A stretch of 64,000 bases of DNA, taken from Bacillus sp. SJS. Lineage in GTDB: Bacteria > Bacillota > Bacilli > Bacillales > Bacillaceae. The translations under genes and the position numbers were made by a program. The notes under the pieces are model-generated. The model made no database searches. It was not told where the DNA came from and saw only the letters and a list, made by a program, of their open reading frames with translations. The DNA lies in the NCBI RefSeq assembly GCF_000732485.2, contig NZ_JAQV02000023.1, positions 1 through 64,000 on the forward strand, written 5' to 3'. Below, one piece after another: positions 43,600-53,440 of the stretch (position 1 is its first letter; each line of letters begins with the position of its first letter).

Positions 43600-44559
43600 T
43601 CACCAAACCACACTCCCCCCATCCACACGCTTCACCCCGCGGATCGCTGAAATTTCCTCGATCAGCTTCAACAGGGCCAAATCCTTCATCTTCGCTTCAA
43701 TCATGACATCTACATCGACGTCAAATTCCTTCAGCATTTTGAGCAGCGGCCGAATAAACTCAAGATCCACATAATCTGAATGGCTGCGGTATTCTTTTTC
43801 CGATTTGGGTGAAGAGATATGAATCTTTGGTGCAAGTCCTGTCTGTTTCCACGTATCAAAAAATCTTGGAAGCAGATCCTCTAATTTTTGATCGCCTTCG
43901 TTTTTATTTGCCTGATGGTGATGATAATCAAACATGAGCGGGGTGCCGCCTTTTTCGCATACTTGCAAGGTTTCTTCCGTCGTATAGGTTTTGTCATCAT
44001 TTTCAAGCGTCATTCTCGAAAAAACCGGAGCAGGGAGCGATTGAATGTTTACAAAAAAGCGCTCAGCCGATGCGGTTTTATCTCCGTACGCTCCGCCAAC
44101 ATGGAGGTTGATCAAGCCTTCTTTTTCGAGCCCCATTGCTTCGAGCATCGCATAGTGATATTCCATGTCCCTCACTGAGTTTTCCGTGATGGATGGCCGA
44201 TCGCTTGTGAACAGTGTATACTGGCTCGGGTGAAAGCTTGTCCGCATTTTATGTTTCTTTACCAGCTCGCCAATTTCTTTAAATTGATCCTTAAATGGTG
44301 CAACAAAATCCCAGCTCACTTCAGGATGAGTGGCGAGCGGAACGAGGCTCGAAGAAAAGCGGTAAAGATGGATTTCGTGCGCAATGTTGTAATGAATGAT
44401 GCGCAGTGTATGCTCAAGGTTTTGCTTCGTGACACGGCAAAGGGCTTCTTTGCGTTCACTTTCTTCGAGCTTTTGATATCTTGCAAAGGTCATCGTTTTT
44501 GAGGGGGAGCAATCCCAGAGGGAAAGGGCGTTTGCAACATAACCAAACCGTATTTTCAT
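43600..44559 (-). CDS. uvsE: UV damage endonuclease UvsE (YwjD)
   Basis: A 319-residue TIM-barrel enzyme of the UvdE family that nicks 5' of UV photoproducts. RFGYVANALSLWDCSPSKT at the N-terminus, RTSFHPSQYTLFTSDRP near residue 108, INLHVGGAYGDK, and FDYHHHQANKNEG near 217 hold the metal ligands. AAGGAGAG precedes the ATG. It lies 27 bp downstream of the cls-like gene in one operon, the B. subtilis ywjE-ywjD arrangement. Confidence 0.95.
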   Translation of the reverse strand: MKIRFGYVANALSLWDCSPSKTMTFARYQKLEESERKEALCRVTKQNLEHTLRIIHYNIAHEIHLYRFSSSLVPLATHPEVSWDFVAPFKDQFKEIGELVKKHKMRTSFHPSQYTLFTSDRPSITENSVRDMEYHYAMLEAMGLEKEGLINLHVGGAYGDKTASAERFFVNIQSLPAPVFSRMTLENDDKTYTTEETLQVCEKGGTPLMFDYHHHQANKNEGDQKLEDLLPRFFDTWKQTGLAPKIHISSPKSEKEYRSHSDYVDLEFIRPLLKMLKEFDVDVDVMIEAKMKDLALLKLIEEISAIRGVKRVDGGSVVW

Positions 44560-44586
44560 TTCTCTCTCCTTTTCACCGCATGTGCT

Positions 44587-45783
44587 TTACAGGAAAAAGG
44601 ACACAGCGGACGCGGCTTTTTCTTTCGCTCTTTGCCACAGCGGTCTTTGTAAGTAGTCTTCATATAACAGCTGTTCCGAATCGTGAATATCCTTCACAAT
44701 ACTCCGCTTCACTTTGGCTGTAAAAGCTTTGTCCTGGATTAAAGCGTTCATTTCATCGTTTAAATACATGCTCCGTTTATCAAAGTTTGCGGTTCCGATA
44801 TCAATGAAATCGTCATCGACTATAATGATTTTGGCATGATAAAACCCCAGATAAAACCGGTATACCTCTGCACCTGCTTTCAGCAAAGGCCCGTAATACG
44901 GAAAAGCAGCCTCTTTCACAAAAAGGTGATCAGAGCGCATGGGAACGATGATTTTTACTTTTACCCCTCTTTCAAGGGCGCGAAGCAATTCAATCTGCAG
45001 CTTCGCACCGGGGATAAAATAGGGCGAGCAAATAATCAGCTCTTTTTTGGCTCGATGGATAAAAGAAAGGAACTGATCATCGAGGGCTTTGCCGTAAGTT
45101 GAAACAAACCGGTATGAAATGCTGCCGTCCGCTCCTGCCGGGAATTTAGCTTTGTCTAAATAGCTTCCTCCTGCATTTCGCCAATCTTTGCGGAACTGCT
45201 CCTCAAGGTCCTGAACCCCGGCTCCGGTAAATGATAGATGGTAATCGCGCCAGTATCCGAGCTTTGGATTTTTTCCTATGTATTCTTTTCCAATGTTATA
45301 GCCGCCCAGGTAGCCGGTTTTATGATCGATAACGGTGATTTTCCGGTGATTTCTGGCGAGCAGCGTAAAGAAGAAAAATGGAAATTTAGGGTTGTGGGAA
45401 TAGGCAAGCGCGACTCCCTGAGCCTGAATTTGCTTTAAAAGTTTTTTAGGGGCTTTGGCAGATCCAATCCGGTCCAGCATCAAATAAACCTTCACGCCAT
45501 CCTCTGCTTTTTGGCCTAGAATTTTTAAGAAGCTCTGACTGATTTCCTCATCATTTTTTATAATGTAAAAGCTTGCATAAATACAAGTAGACGCCTGCTT
45601 CAAATCATTGAAATAGCGGGTGTAAAATTCCTGTCCATCAGAAAAAAACTGAATATCTCCCTTGCGGATCGGATAGGACTGGAGCCCGGCCTTCCGCACA
45701 TGGCGGCTGTAAGCGATTGAAAAGTCAATGCGGATCCAAACGGTTAGGAGCAGGGCAAGAAGTATTAGGATAAAAAAGGCCAT
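44587..45783 (-). CDS. ywjE: Cardiolipin synthase family protein YwjE
   Basis: A 398-residue phospholipase D superfamily protein with one N-terminal membrane segment and two HKD motifs: RNHRKITVIDHKTGYLGGYN near residue 147 and FYHAKIIIVDDDFIDIGTAN near 325. The family joins phosphatidylglycerols into cardiolipin. It is shorter than ClsA because it has a single membrane segment. The ATG at 45783 follows GAAGGAA; the frame extends six codons further without support. First gene of an operon with uvsE. Confidence 0.88.
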   Translation of the reverse strand: MAFFILILLALLLTVWIRIDFSIAYSRHVRKAGLQSYPIRKGDIQFFSDGQEFYTRYFNDLKQASTCIYASFYIIKNDEEISQSFLKILGQKAEDGVKVYLMLDRIGSAKAPKKLLKQIQAQGVALAYSHNPKFPFFFFTLLARNHRKITVIDHKTGYLGGYNIGKEYIGKNPKLGYWRDYHLSFTGAGVQDLEEQFRKDWRNAGGSYLDKAKFPAGADGSISYRFVSTYGKALDDQFLSFIHRAKKELIICSPYFIPGAKLQIELLRALERGVKVKIIVPMRSDHLFVKEAAFPYYGPLLKAGAEVYRFYLGFYHAKIIIVDDDFIDIGTANFDKRSMYLNDEMNALIQDKAFTAKVKRSIVKDIHDSEQLLYEDYLQRPLWQRAKEKAASAVSFFL

Positions 45784-45868
45784 GGCGGTTCCTTCTTTCA
45801 AAAATTAGACGTACCCTTATCATGGACGAGTAAGGGAAAATTATGAAAAAAGATTAAGGGAAAAGGAT

Positions 45869-45886
45869 TGACTGAATGCTCATTCA
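45869..45886. promoter_or_regulatory. FadR-type operator upstream of fadF
   Basis: TGACTGAATGCTCATTCA matches the B. subtilis FadR (YsiA) box TGAATGAMTANTCATTCA at 16 of 18 positions. It lies about 100 bp before fadF, a known FadR-controlled gene in B. subtilis, and about 85 bp upstream of the divergent ywjE. Confidence 0.6.
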
Positions 45887-45988
45887 TAATTATGATGAAG
45901 ATAGGGATAATTTCTGAAAATTTGTTTGTTTTTAAATTTTCAAGAGATAAGGGAGAAACCACATACACATACGTTAGGGGGAAAAAGA

Positions 45989-48100
45989 ATGAGCATACTG
46001 CTATGGATCAATCTGATTGCATTCTTGCTTGTAACCGCTTACGCAGTTGCGCTGTTTGTTCATTTAATCCGTTCCCGGATCGCATATATCCGGATGGGCA
46101 GAAAAGAAGAGTTTGACGGGAAATGGAAGGACCGGCTTGACCGGATTTGGGTAAACGTCTTTGGCCAGAAGAAACTGCTGAAGGATAAGAAGAGCGGAAT
46201 CATTCATGTGATGTTCTTTTACGGGTTTATCCTCGTACAGTTTGGGGCGATTGATTTTATTATAAAAGGGCTGTCTCCAGGGGCGCATCTGCCGCTTGGA
46301 CCGCTTTATCCCGGCTTTACATTTTTCCAGGAAATTGTGACGTTTGTCATTCTTGCTGCCGTCGTCTGGGCGTTCTACAGACGCTATATTGAAAAGCTTG
46401 TCCGTTTAAAGCGAAATTTTAAAGCGGGACTTGTCCTGATTTTTATCGGAGGCCTAATGATCTCCGTGCTTCTCGGTAATGCAATGGGCATCATTTGGCA
46501 TAATCACGAACTGACATGGACAGAGCCGATTGCTTCATCGCTTGCGTTCATTTTTGGCTTTATGAATGAAACAGCCGCTATCGCTGTTTTTTATGTATCC
46601 TGGTGGGTGCATTTGCTGATTTTGCTGACGTTCCTTGTATACGTTCCTCAATCCAAGCATGCCCACTTAATCGCAGGGCCGGCCAACACATTCTTCTCCA
46701 GAGTGGGACCGCCTGCAAAGCTTGAAAAAATTGATTTTGAAGATGAATCAAAGGAATCCTTCGGGGTTGGAAAAATAGAAGATTTTAAACAGTCTCAGCT
46801 GATTGACCTTTATGCCTGTGTGGAATGCGGAAGGTGCACAAACATGTGTCCGGCAACCGGTACAGGTAAAATGCTTTCGCCAATGGATTTGATTTTGCGC
46901 TTAAGGGATCACCTCACAGACAAGGGGGCAGCTGTAACGTCCCAGACACCATGGGTACCGGCTTTCGCATTTGCTGAAACACAAGGGAATCAGCTGGCCA
47001 TGGCTTCAGCAGGTCAGGGTTCCAAAGAAGCTGCCGCAGCTGTCGCGTACAATCCGAGCCTGATTGGCGAGGTCATCACGGAAGAAGAGATTTGGGCGTG
47101 TACGACTTGCCGGAACTGTGAGGATCAGTGCCCAGTCATGAACGAACATGTGGATAAGATCATTGATCTTCGCCGCTATCTTGTTTTGACAGAGGGTAAG
47201 CTTGATGCTGATGCACAGCGTGCGATGACGAACATTGAACGTCAGGGAAATCCTTGGGGACTAAACCGGAAAGAGCGCGAAAACTGGCGTGAAGCACGCG
47301 AGGATGTGGTCATCCCGACAGTGAAAGAGCTTCAAAAACAGGAGGAAGAGTTTGAATACTTGTTCTGGGTAGGTTCCATGGGCTCCTTCGACAACCGAAG
47401 CCAGAAAATTGCTCTTTCCTTTGCGAAGCTGATGAATGAAGCGGGTGTGAAGTTTGCCATTCTCGGCAATAAGGAGAAAAACTCAGGCGATACGCCAAGA
47501 AGACTTGGAAATGAGTTTTTATTCCAGGAGCTGGCGACGAAAAATATTGATGAATTCGAGAAAATTGGTGTGAAGAAGATCGTCACGATCGATCCGCATG
47601 CCTACAATATTTTCAAAAATGAGTATCCGGACTTCGGACTGAATGCAGAGGTTTATCATCATACGGAGCTGCTTGCGAAGCTTGTGAGGGAAGGCAGGCT
47701 TAAGCCGGTCCATGAAGTGAAGGAGACGATTACCTTCCATGATTCCTGCTACCTCGGCCGTTACAATGATGTGTATGATGCACCGAGGGACCTTCTAAAA
47801 GCGATTCCGGGCGTCAAGCTTGTTGAAATGGCCCGTAAGCGGGAAACTGGAATGTGCTGCGGAGCCGGCGGAGGTTTGATGTGGATGGAAGAGGATACAG
47901 GAACCCGCATCAACGTAGCAAGAACCGAACAGGCGCTTGCTGTGAATCCAACTGTAATCAGTTCCGGGTGTCCTTACTGCCTGACGATGCTCAGTGATGG
48001 GACGAAGGCAAAGGAAGTTGAAGAAACGGTATCCACCTACGATGTAGCCGAGCTGCTTGAAAAATCGGTCATTGGAGATGTGAAGAAAGAAATTGCATAA
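45989..48100 (+). CDS. fadF: FadF, membrane iron-sulphur oxidoreductase for fatty acid beta-oxidation
   Basis: A 703-residue protein with a nitrate-reductase-gamma-like N-terminal membrane part (about five segments to residue 250), two 4Fe-4S motifs (CVECGRCTNMCPATG near 286 and CTTCRNCEDQCPVM near 371) and C-terminal CCG domains (FHDSCYLGRYNDVYD, then GMCCGAGGGLMW). It likely passes electrons from acyl-CoA dehydrogenases via ETF to quinone. The ATG at 45989 follows AGGGGGAAAA. Followed by thiolase, hydroxyacyl-CoA dehydrogenase and two acyl-CoA dehydrogenase genes. Confidence 0.92.
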   Translation: MSILLWINLIAFLLVTAYAVALFVHLIRSRIAYIRMGRKEEFDGKWKDRLDRIWVNVFGQKKLLKDKKSGIIHVMFFYGFILVQFGAIDFIIKGLSPGAHLPLGPLYPGFTFFQEIVTFVILAAVVWAFYRRYIEKLVRLKRNFKAGLVLIFIGGLMISVLLGNAMGIIWHNHELTWTEPIASSLAFIFGFMNETAAIAVFYVSWWVHLLILLTFLVYVPQSKHAHLIAGPANTFFSRVGPPAKLEKIDFEDESKESFGVGKIEDFKQSQLIDLYACVECGRCTNMCPATGTGKMLSPMDLILRLRDHLTDKGAAVTSQTPWVPAFAFAETQGNQLAMASAGQGSKEAAAAVAYNPSLIGEVITEEEIWACTTCRNCEDQCPVMNEHVDKIIDLRRYLVLTEGKLDADAQRAMTNIERQGNPWGLNRKERENWREAREDVVIPTVKELQKQEEEFEYLFWVGSMGSFDNRSQKIALSFAKLMNEAGVKFAILGNKEKNSGDTPRRLGNEFLFQELATKNIDEFEKIGVKKIVTIDPHAYNIFKNEYPDFGLNAEVYHHTELLAKLVREGRLKPVHEVKETITFHDSCYLGRYNDVYDAPRDLLKAIPGVKLVEMARKRETGMCCGAGGGLMWMEEDTGTRINVARTEQALAVNPTVISSGCPYCLTMLSDGTKAKEVEETVSTYDVAELLEKSVIGDVKKEIA

Positions 48101-48151
48101 AAACGTGAGATAAGGCGGTGCAGTATGTACTGCCTGTCCCTTTTTAACTGA

Positions 48152-48169
48152 ACTGAGCGAGCGTTCAGT
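48152..48169. promoter_or_regulatory. Palindromic operator candidate upstream of the thiolase gene
   Basis: ACTGAGCGAGCGTTCAGT is an 18-bp palindrome with one mismatched pair. It fits FadR poorly but has the size of a TetR-family operator; the TetR gene at 52777 in the same cluster is the obvious candidate. Confidence 0.5.
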
Positions 48170-48178
48170 CGCCATTAA

Positions 48179-48194
48179 ATGTAAGCGCTTGCTA
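48179..48194 (+). promoter_or_regulatory. cre-like site upstream of the thiolase gene
   Basis: ATGTAAGCGCTTGCTA differs from the cre consensus at one end position. CcpA control would link this operon to carbon supply, as for the mmg operon of B. subtilis. Confidence 0.5.
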
Positions 48195-48214
48195 CTAAAC
48201 TTGAGGAGGAAAAC

Positions 48215-49396
48215 ATGATGGGAAAAACGGTAATCGTTGGAGGAGCACGTACACCTTTTGGCAAGTTTGGAGGAGCACTTCAGTCTTTAACGGCTTCAGA
48301 GCTCGGCGGAATCGCCGTGAAGGAAGCGCTTGAGAGAAGCGGAGTCCGTCCGGAAGATGTCGGCGAAGTGATTCTCGGAAATGTTCTTCAGGGAGGGCAG
48401 GGACAAATCCCTTCAAGACAGGCAGCACGCCACGCAGGCATCCCATGGGAAGTAAAAACAGAAACCGTGAATAAAGTATGCGCGTCCGGATTAAGAAGCG
48501 TAACAATGGCCGATCAGATTATCCGTGCAGGGGACGAGGAAATCATTGTCGCAGGCGGCATGGAATCTATGTCAAATGCGCCATATATCGTTCCGAAGGC
48601 AAGATGGGGGCTTCGGATGGGGGATGCGGCTGTTAAGGATTTAATGGTCCACGACGGCCTTACATGCAGCTTTGAAGGGGTGCATATGGGCACGTACGGC
48701 AATTCAACAGCAAGAGATTTAGAGATTACAAGAGAGTCCCAGGATGAGTGGGCACTGAGAAGCCATCAGCGTGCTTCAGAAGCAATTAAAAAAGGAATTT
48801 TCAGTGAAGAAATCGTGCCGGTCAGTGTTCCGCAGCGAAAAGGAGATCCAATCACTGTTGATCAGGATGAGGCACCGCGTCCGGATACTTCTCTTGAAAG
48901 ACTCTCAAGCCTCAAACCGGTTTTCGGCCATGAAGGAACGATCACAGCGGGAAATGCGCCGGGCGTAAACGATGGAGCAGCAGCGTTTGTTCTGATGAGT
49001 GAGGAGCGGGCTGAAAAAGAAGGAAAAACCCCATTAGCCACAATCATTGCTCATACTGCAGTGGCAATGGAAGCGAAGGATTTTCCTAAAACACCGGGGA
49101 TTGTCATCAATGAACTGCTTAAGAAGACCGGCAAAACGGCGGCGGACATTGATTTGTTTGAAATTAACGAAGCGTTTGCGGCTGTGGCTCTTGCAAGCAA
49201 TCAGCTGGCAGATCTGGATCCGGAAAAAGTGAATGTTAACGGCGGGGCAGTAGCACTGGGGCATCCGATTGGTGCAAGCGGAGCACGCATCCTTTTAACG
49301 CTTATTCATGAGCTCAAACGACGGGGCGGCGGCATTGGGGTTGCTGCCATCTGCAGCGGCGGCGGCCAGGGTGATGCGATTATGGTGCACGTGTAA
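48215..49396 (+). CDS. Acetyl-CoA C-acetyltransferase (thiolase), MmgA-like
   Basis: A 393-residue thiolase. Cys89 in [11 protein letters not shown] is the acyl-binding nucleophile; [17 protein letters not shown] holds the His and [10 protein letters not shown] the second Cys. It cleaves or forms acetoacetyl/3-ketoacyl-CoA. GAGGAGG precedes two adjacent ATGs (48215, 48218). First gene of an operon with 27-, 16- and 17-bp gaps through hbd and two acyl-CoA dehydrogenases. Confidence 0.95.
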   Translation: MMGKTVIVGGARTPFGKFGGALQSLTASELGGIAVKEALERSGVRPEDVGEVILGNVLQGGQGQIPSRQAARHAGIPWEVKTETVNKVCASGLRSVTMADQIIRAGDEEIIVAGGMESMSNAPYIVPKARWGLRMGDAAVKDLMVHDGLTCSFEGVHMGTYGNSTARDLEITRESQDEWALRSHQRASEAIKKGIFSEEIVPVSVPQRKGDPITVDQDEAPRPDTSLERLSSLKPVFGHEGTITAGNAPGVNDGAAAFVLMSEERAEKEGKTPLATIIAHTAVAMEAKDFPKTPGIVINELLKKTGKTAADIDLFEINEAFAAVALASNQLADLDPEKVNVNGGAVALGHPIGASGARILLTLIHELKRRGGGIGVAAICSGGGQGDAIMVHV

Positions 49397-49423
49397 GCAA
49401 CGATATTCATAGGGGGATGGAAA

Positions 49424-50275
49424 ATGGAAATTAAAAAAGTAATGGTGATTGGAGCCGGCCAAATGGGTTCAGGGATTGCCCAGGTTTGTGCCATGGCTGG
49501 ATTCAGCGTCATTTTGCAGGATTTAAAAGAAGAATTTCTGGAACGGGGATTATCAGGGATTGCAAAAAACCTTCAGCGACAGGTAGATAAAGAAAGAATG
49601 ACCGCCTCAGACAAGGAAGAAATACTGAACCGGATTGAGCGGTCAACCGCCATATCAAGCGCCGGCGAGGCTGATCTCATCATTGAAGCAGCCATTGAAA
49701 ACATGGAAATCAAGAAGCAAATTTTCGCTCAGCTGGATGAAATCGCCCCGCAGTCAGCGATCCTTGCGACGAACACATCTTCACTGCCCATTACTGAAAT
49801 TGCGGCTGCCACAAAACGGCCCGGCAAAGTCATCGGGATGCACTTTATGAACCCGGTACCGGTTATGAAGCTCGTCGAAATTATCCGCGGTCTTGCAACA
49901 GAGGATGAGGTTTATGCAGCCGTCGAGGAAATGACACGAAAGCTTCAAAAGGTGCCGGTCGAGGTAAATGACTTCCCGGGGTTCGTCTCTAACCGGATTT
50001 TAATGCCGATGATTAACGAAGCCATCTATACGCTGTACGAAGGTGTCGCGAGCCGTGAGGCCATTGATGAAGTGATGAAGCTCGGGATGAACCATCCGAT
50101 GGGGCCGCTGACTCTCGCTGATTTTATCGGTCTGGACACGTGCCTTTATATCATGGAAACGCTCCATGAAGGCTTCGGTGATGATAAGTACCGCCCATGT
50201 CCGCTTTTGAGGAAGTATGTAAAAGCAGGCTGGCTTGGCAAGAAAACAGGCAGAGGTTTTTACGAATACGCTTGA
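49424..50275 (+). CDS. 3-hydroxybutyryl-CoA dehydrogenase (MmgB/Hbd-like)
   Basis: A 283-residue enzyme of the 3-hydroxyacyl-CoA dehydrogenase family, NAD(P)-dependent. The Rossmann motif GAGQMGSGIAQVCAMAGF lies at residues 10-27, catalytic His in GMHFMNPVPVMKLVE near 141, and FPGFVSNRILMPMINEA leads into the C-terminal domain. It is the short, single-function form. Second gene of the operon. Confidence 0.95.
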   Translation: MEIKKVMVIGAGQMGSGIAQVCAMAGFSVILQDLKEEFLERGLSGIAKNLQRQVDKERMTASDKEEILNRIERSTAISSAGEADLIIEAAIENMEIKKQIFAQLDEIAPQSAILATNTSSLPITEIAAATKRPGKVIGMHFMNPVPVMKLVEIIRGLATEDEVYAAVEEMTRKLQKVPVEVNDFPGFVSNRILMPMINEAIYTLYEGVASREAIDEVMKLGMNHPMGPLTLADFIGLDTCLYIMETLHEGFGDDKYRPCPLLRKYVKAGWLGKKTGRGFYEYA

Positions 50276-50291
50276 TCAAGGAGGACATGCG

Positions 50292-51428
50292 GTGAAGTTT
50301 CATTTTACAGATGAGCAGAACATGATGAGGAAAATGGTGCAGGACTTTGCCAAAACGGAGATTGAGCCTGTGATTGAAAAAATGGAACAAGGTGAATTTC
50401 CGAGAGCTGTACTAAATAAGATGGGGAAGCTTGGGTTCATGGGAATCCCGATTCCGGAGGAGTATGGGGGAGCGGGCATGGATTTCACCTCCTACATCAT
50501 TGCGATTCACGAGCTTTCAAAGGTAAGTGCAACCATCGGAGTCATTCTCTCCGTTCACACCTCCGTCGGAACGAACCCCATTTTTTATTATGGAAATGAG
50601 CAGCAGAAGCAGCACTATGTGCCAAAGCTCGCTTCAGGGGAATATTTGGGCGCCTTCTGTCTGACCGAACCGGGTTCAGGATCGGATGCTGCGAGCCTGA
50701 AGACAAGGGCTGTGTTAAAAGGAGACCACTACGTTCTAAACGGTTCCAAGGTGTTTATCACAAATGGCGGCGAGGCGGATGTGTATATTGTTTTTGCTAC
50801 GACGAGCCCGGCGGCAGGAAGCAAAGGGATATCCGCTTTTATCGTAGAGAAGGGGACGAAAGGGTTTGTCATCGGCAAGGATGAGCACAAAATGGGCCTG
50901 AGCGGTTCAAGAACGGTTCAGATTACCATGGAAGATTGCCTTGTACCGGCTGAAAACCTTCTTGGAGAGGAAGGGCATGGCTTTAAGATTGCCCTTGGCA
51001 ACCTGGATGTCGGCCGGATTGGAATTGCTGCCCAATCGCTTGGAATAGCAGAAGCAGCTCTCGAGAAGTCCGTTGAATACGCGGCAGGCAGACACCAATT
51101 CGGCAAACCGATATCCGCTCAGCAGGGAATCGGCTTTAAGCTTGCCGATATGGCTACAAGCGTTGAAGCCTCCAAGCTATTAATCTATCAGGCGGCATCT
51201 TTAAGGCAAAAAGGAATTCCATGCGGAAAAGAAGCTTCCATGGCCAAGCTTTTTGCATCTAGAACGGCAATGGACGTAAGCACCGAGGCCATCCAGGTAT
51301 TCGGCGGCTACGGCTATACAAAGGAATATCCGGTCGAACGGTACTTCCGCGATGCGAAAATCTGCGAAATTTATGAAGGTACAAGTGAAATACAGCGAAT
51401 CGTGATTTCTAAATACTTAACAAGCTGA
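50292..51428 (+). CDS. Acyl-CoA dehydrogenase (MmgC-like)
   Basis: A 378-residue FAD-dependent acyl-CoA dehydrogenase. [17 protein letters not shown] and [17 protein letters not shown] are the FAD/substrate signatures; [20 protein letters not shown] and the catalytic Glu in [11 protein letters not shown] are at the C-terminus. The start is GTG at 50292 behind AAGGAGG; the open frame from 50235 overlaps hbd. A short- or branched-chain substrate is likely but not provable. Confidence 0.93.
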   Translation: MKFHFTDEQNMMRKMVQDFAKTEIEPVIEKMEQGEFPRAVLNKMGKLGFMGIPIPEEYGGAGMDFTSYIIAIHELSKVSATIGVILSVHTSVGTNPIFYYGNEQQKQHYVPKLASGEYLGAFCLTEPGSGSDAASLKTRAVLKGDHYVLNGSKVFITNGGEADVYIVFATTSPAAGSKGISAFIVEKGTKGFVIGKDEHKMGLSGSRTVQITMEDCLVPAENLLGEEGHGFKIALGNLDVGRIGIAAQSLGIAEAALEKSVEYAAGRHQFGKPISAQQGIGFKLADMATSVEASKLLIYQAASLRQKGIPCGKEASMAKLFASRTAMDVSTEAIQVFGGYGYTKEYPVERYFRDAKICEIYEGTSEIQRIVISKYLTS

Positions 51429-51445
51429 AAATGGGGGATGGGAAC

Positions 51446-52585
51446 ATGCAATTTAAACTATCAGAAGAACATGAAATGATTCGGAAAATGGTACGCGATT
51501 TTGCCAAAAAGGAAGTAGAGCCTACGGCCGCTGAGCGCGATGAAGAAGAGCGCTTCGACAGGGCTCTGTTTGACAAAATGGCGGAGCTTGGCCTGACGGG
51601 AATTCCATGGCCGGAAGAGTACGGCGGAATCGGCAGCGATTATTTAGCGTACGTGATTGCGGTAGAGGAGCTCTCCCGTGTCTGTGCCTCAACAGGTGTT
51701 ACGCTGTCAGCCCATACCTCTCTTGCCGGATGGCCTGTGTATAAATTCGGTACAGAGGAACAGAAACAGAAATATTTAAAGCCGATGGCACAAGGAGAAA
51801 AAATCGGTGCCTACGGTTTAACTGAACCCGGATCAGGATCCGATGCAGGCGGGATGAAGACGAATGCGAAGCTTGATGGAGATCACTACGTGCTGAACGG
51901 GTCCAAAATCTTTATTACAAACGGCGGAATCGCTGACATTTATATCGTTTTTGCCGTAACCGATGCGGATCAAAAACATAAAGGAACGACAGCATTTATC
52001 GTCGAGAGCAGCTTCCCTGGCTTCTCCGTCGGAAAAAAAGAAAAGAAACTGGGCATCCGTTCATCACCGACAACGGAAATCATCTTCGAAGACTGCCGTG
52101 TACCGAAGGAAAACATGCTTGGCGAAGAAGGAGAAGGCTTCAAAATCGCCATGATGACGCTTGACGGGGGAAGAAACGGAATCGCTGCCCAGGCAGTCGG
52201 AATTGCACAGGGGGCACTGGATGCTTCTGTCGGCTACGCAAAAGAGCGCCAGCAGTTTGGCAAACCGATCGCTGCCCAGCAGGGAATCGGCTTTAAGCTT
52301 GCCGATATGGCAACAAGTGTTGAAGCAGCCAGACTTCTAACCTATCAGGCAGCATGGCTTGAATCAGAAGGGCTTCCATATGGAAAGGAATCGGCTATGT
52401 CAAAGCTTTTCGCAGGGGATGCGGCTATGAGGGTGACAACAGAAGCGGTTCAAGTATTCGGCGGCTATGGCTATACGAAGGATTATCCAGTTGAACGCTA
52501 CATGCGCGATGCAAAAATCACGCAGATTTACGAAGGAACGCAGGAGATTCAAAGACTTGTTATCTCCAGAATGCTGACGAAGTAA
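51446..52585 (+). CDS. acdA: Acyl-CoA dehydrogenase AcdA
   Basis: A 379-residue acyl-CoA dehydrogenase almost colinear with B. subtilis Acd[54 protein letters not shown] and catalytic Glu in [10 protein letters not shown]. The ATG at 51446 with GGGGGATG upstream gives the B. subtilis length. It is the second dehydrogenase of the operon, 17 bp after the first. Confidence 0.95.
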   Translation: MQFKLSEEHEMIRKMVRDFAKKEVEPTAAERDEEERFDRALFDKMAELGLTGIPWPEEYGGIGSDYLAYVIAVEELSRVCASTGVTLSAHTSLAGWPVYKFGTEEQKQKYLKPMAQGEKIGAYGLTEPGSGSDAGGMKTNAKLDGDHYVLNGSKIFITNGGIADIYIVFAVTDADQKHKGTTAFIVESSFPGFSVGKKEKKLGIRSSPTTEIIFEDCRVPKENMLGEEGEGFKIAMMTLDGGRNGIAAQAVGIAQGALDASVGYAKERQQFGKPIAAQQGIGFKLADMATSVEAARLLTYQAAWLESEGLPYGKESAMSKLFAGDAAMRVTTEAVQVFGGYGYTKDYPVERYMRDAKITQIYEGTQEIQRLVISRMLTK

Positions 52586-52776
52586 CAGGGGCAGCCAATT
52601 CAGTTAATTACACGGAACTTGGATGATTTACAAAAACCTTGCGTAAATCCTCCTGAATTTTGTGCGATCGCAGCTATGAACCACCAGCTTGGCGGGCTGG
52701 GAGCGGAATGATTATTCTCTGGTCCGTCCAGGCTCTGAAAATGTCGCGGCAATTTTGAAAAAAAGGGGCCGATCGA

Positions 52777-53391
52777 ATGAGAAGAGAGGTACCGGCATCC
52801 GTTAAAGATGAACGGCTGATTAAAAAAAGACGGGATCAAATGATCAAGGGAGCGGTCAGCCTGTTTAAGCAAAAGGGCTTTCATCGAACAACAACCCGCG
52901 AGATTGCAAAAGCTGCGGGCTTCAGCATTGGAACGCTTTATGAATACATCCGGCAAAAGGAAGACGTTCTATACCTCGTTTGCGACACAATTTACGATGA
53001 AGTCCGGAACCGCCTTGAGCAGGATATCAATCCAAGAAATGGAACAATTGAAGGACTGGAGCATGCCATTGCCAACTATTTTCGCGTCATTGATGATATG
53101 CAGGATGAGGTTCTCGTAATGTACCAGGAGGCTAAGTCCCTTTCGAAGGACGCACTTCCTTACGTCCTGCAAAAAGAGGTGGAAATGGTCGGAATGTTCG
53201 AGCATGTCATAGAAAATTGCGTGGAGAACAATGCTTTTTCTTTAAGTGAAAGCGAAAAAACGCTAATGGCTCATAATATTTTCGTTCAAGGGCAGATGTG
53301 GGCATTCCGGCGGTGGGCACTCCAAAAGCTTTGTTCAATTGATGAGTACATTGCTTCACAGACATCTCTGATTCTAAATGGAATTAAATGA
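52777..53391 (+). CDS. TetR/AcrR family transcriptional regulator of the acyl-CoA/icmF cluster
   Basis: A 204-residue regulator: MIKGAVSLFKQKGFHRTTTR then EIAKAAGFSIGTLYEYIRQK is the TetR DNA-binding domain (residues about 28-67). AAGGGG precedes the ATG. It lies between acdA (191 bp gap without other genes) and icmF and is probably the local regulator of this catabolic cluster, sensing an acyl-CoA. It does not look like FadR itself. Confidence 0.88.
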   Translation: MRREVPASVKDERLIKKRRDQMIKGAVSLFKQKGFHRTTTREIAKAAGFSIGTLYEYIRQKEDVLYLVCDTIYDEVRNRLEQDINPRNGTIEGLEHAIANYFRVIDDMQDEVLVMYQEAKSLSKDALPYVLQKEVEMVGMFEHVIENCVENNAFSLSESEKTLMAHNIFVQGQMWAFRRWALQKLCSIDEYIASQTSLILNGIK

Positions 53392-53440
53392 GTGAAGCCG
53401 CACATGGGGATGGGCGGTGAAACGAAGGGGGAAACGGAAT

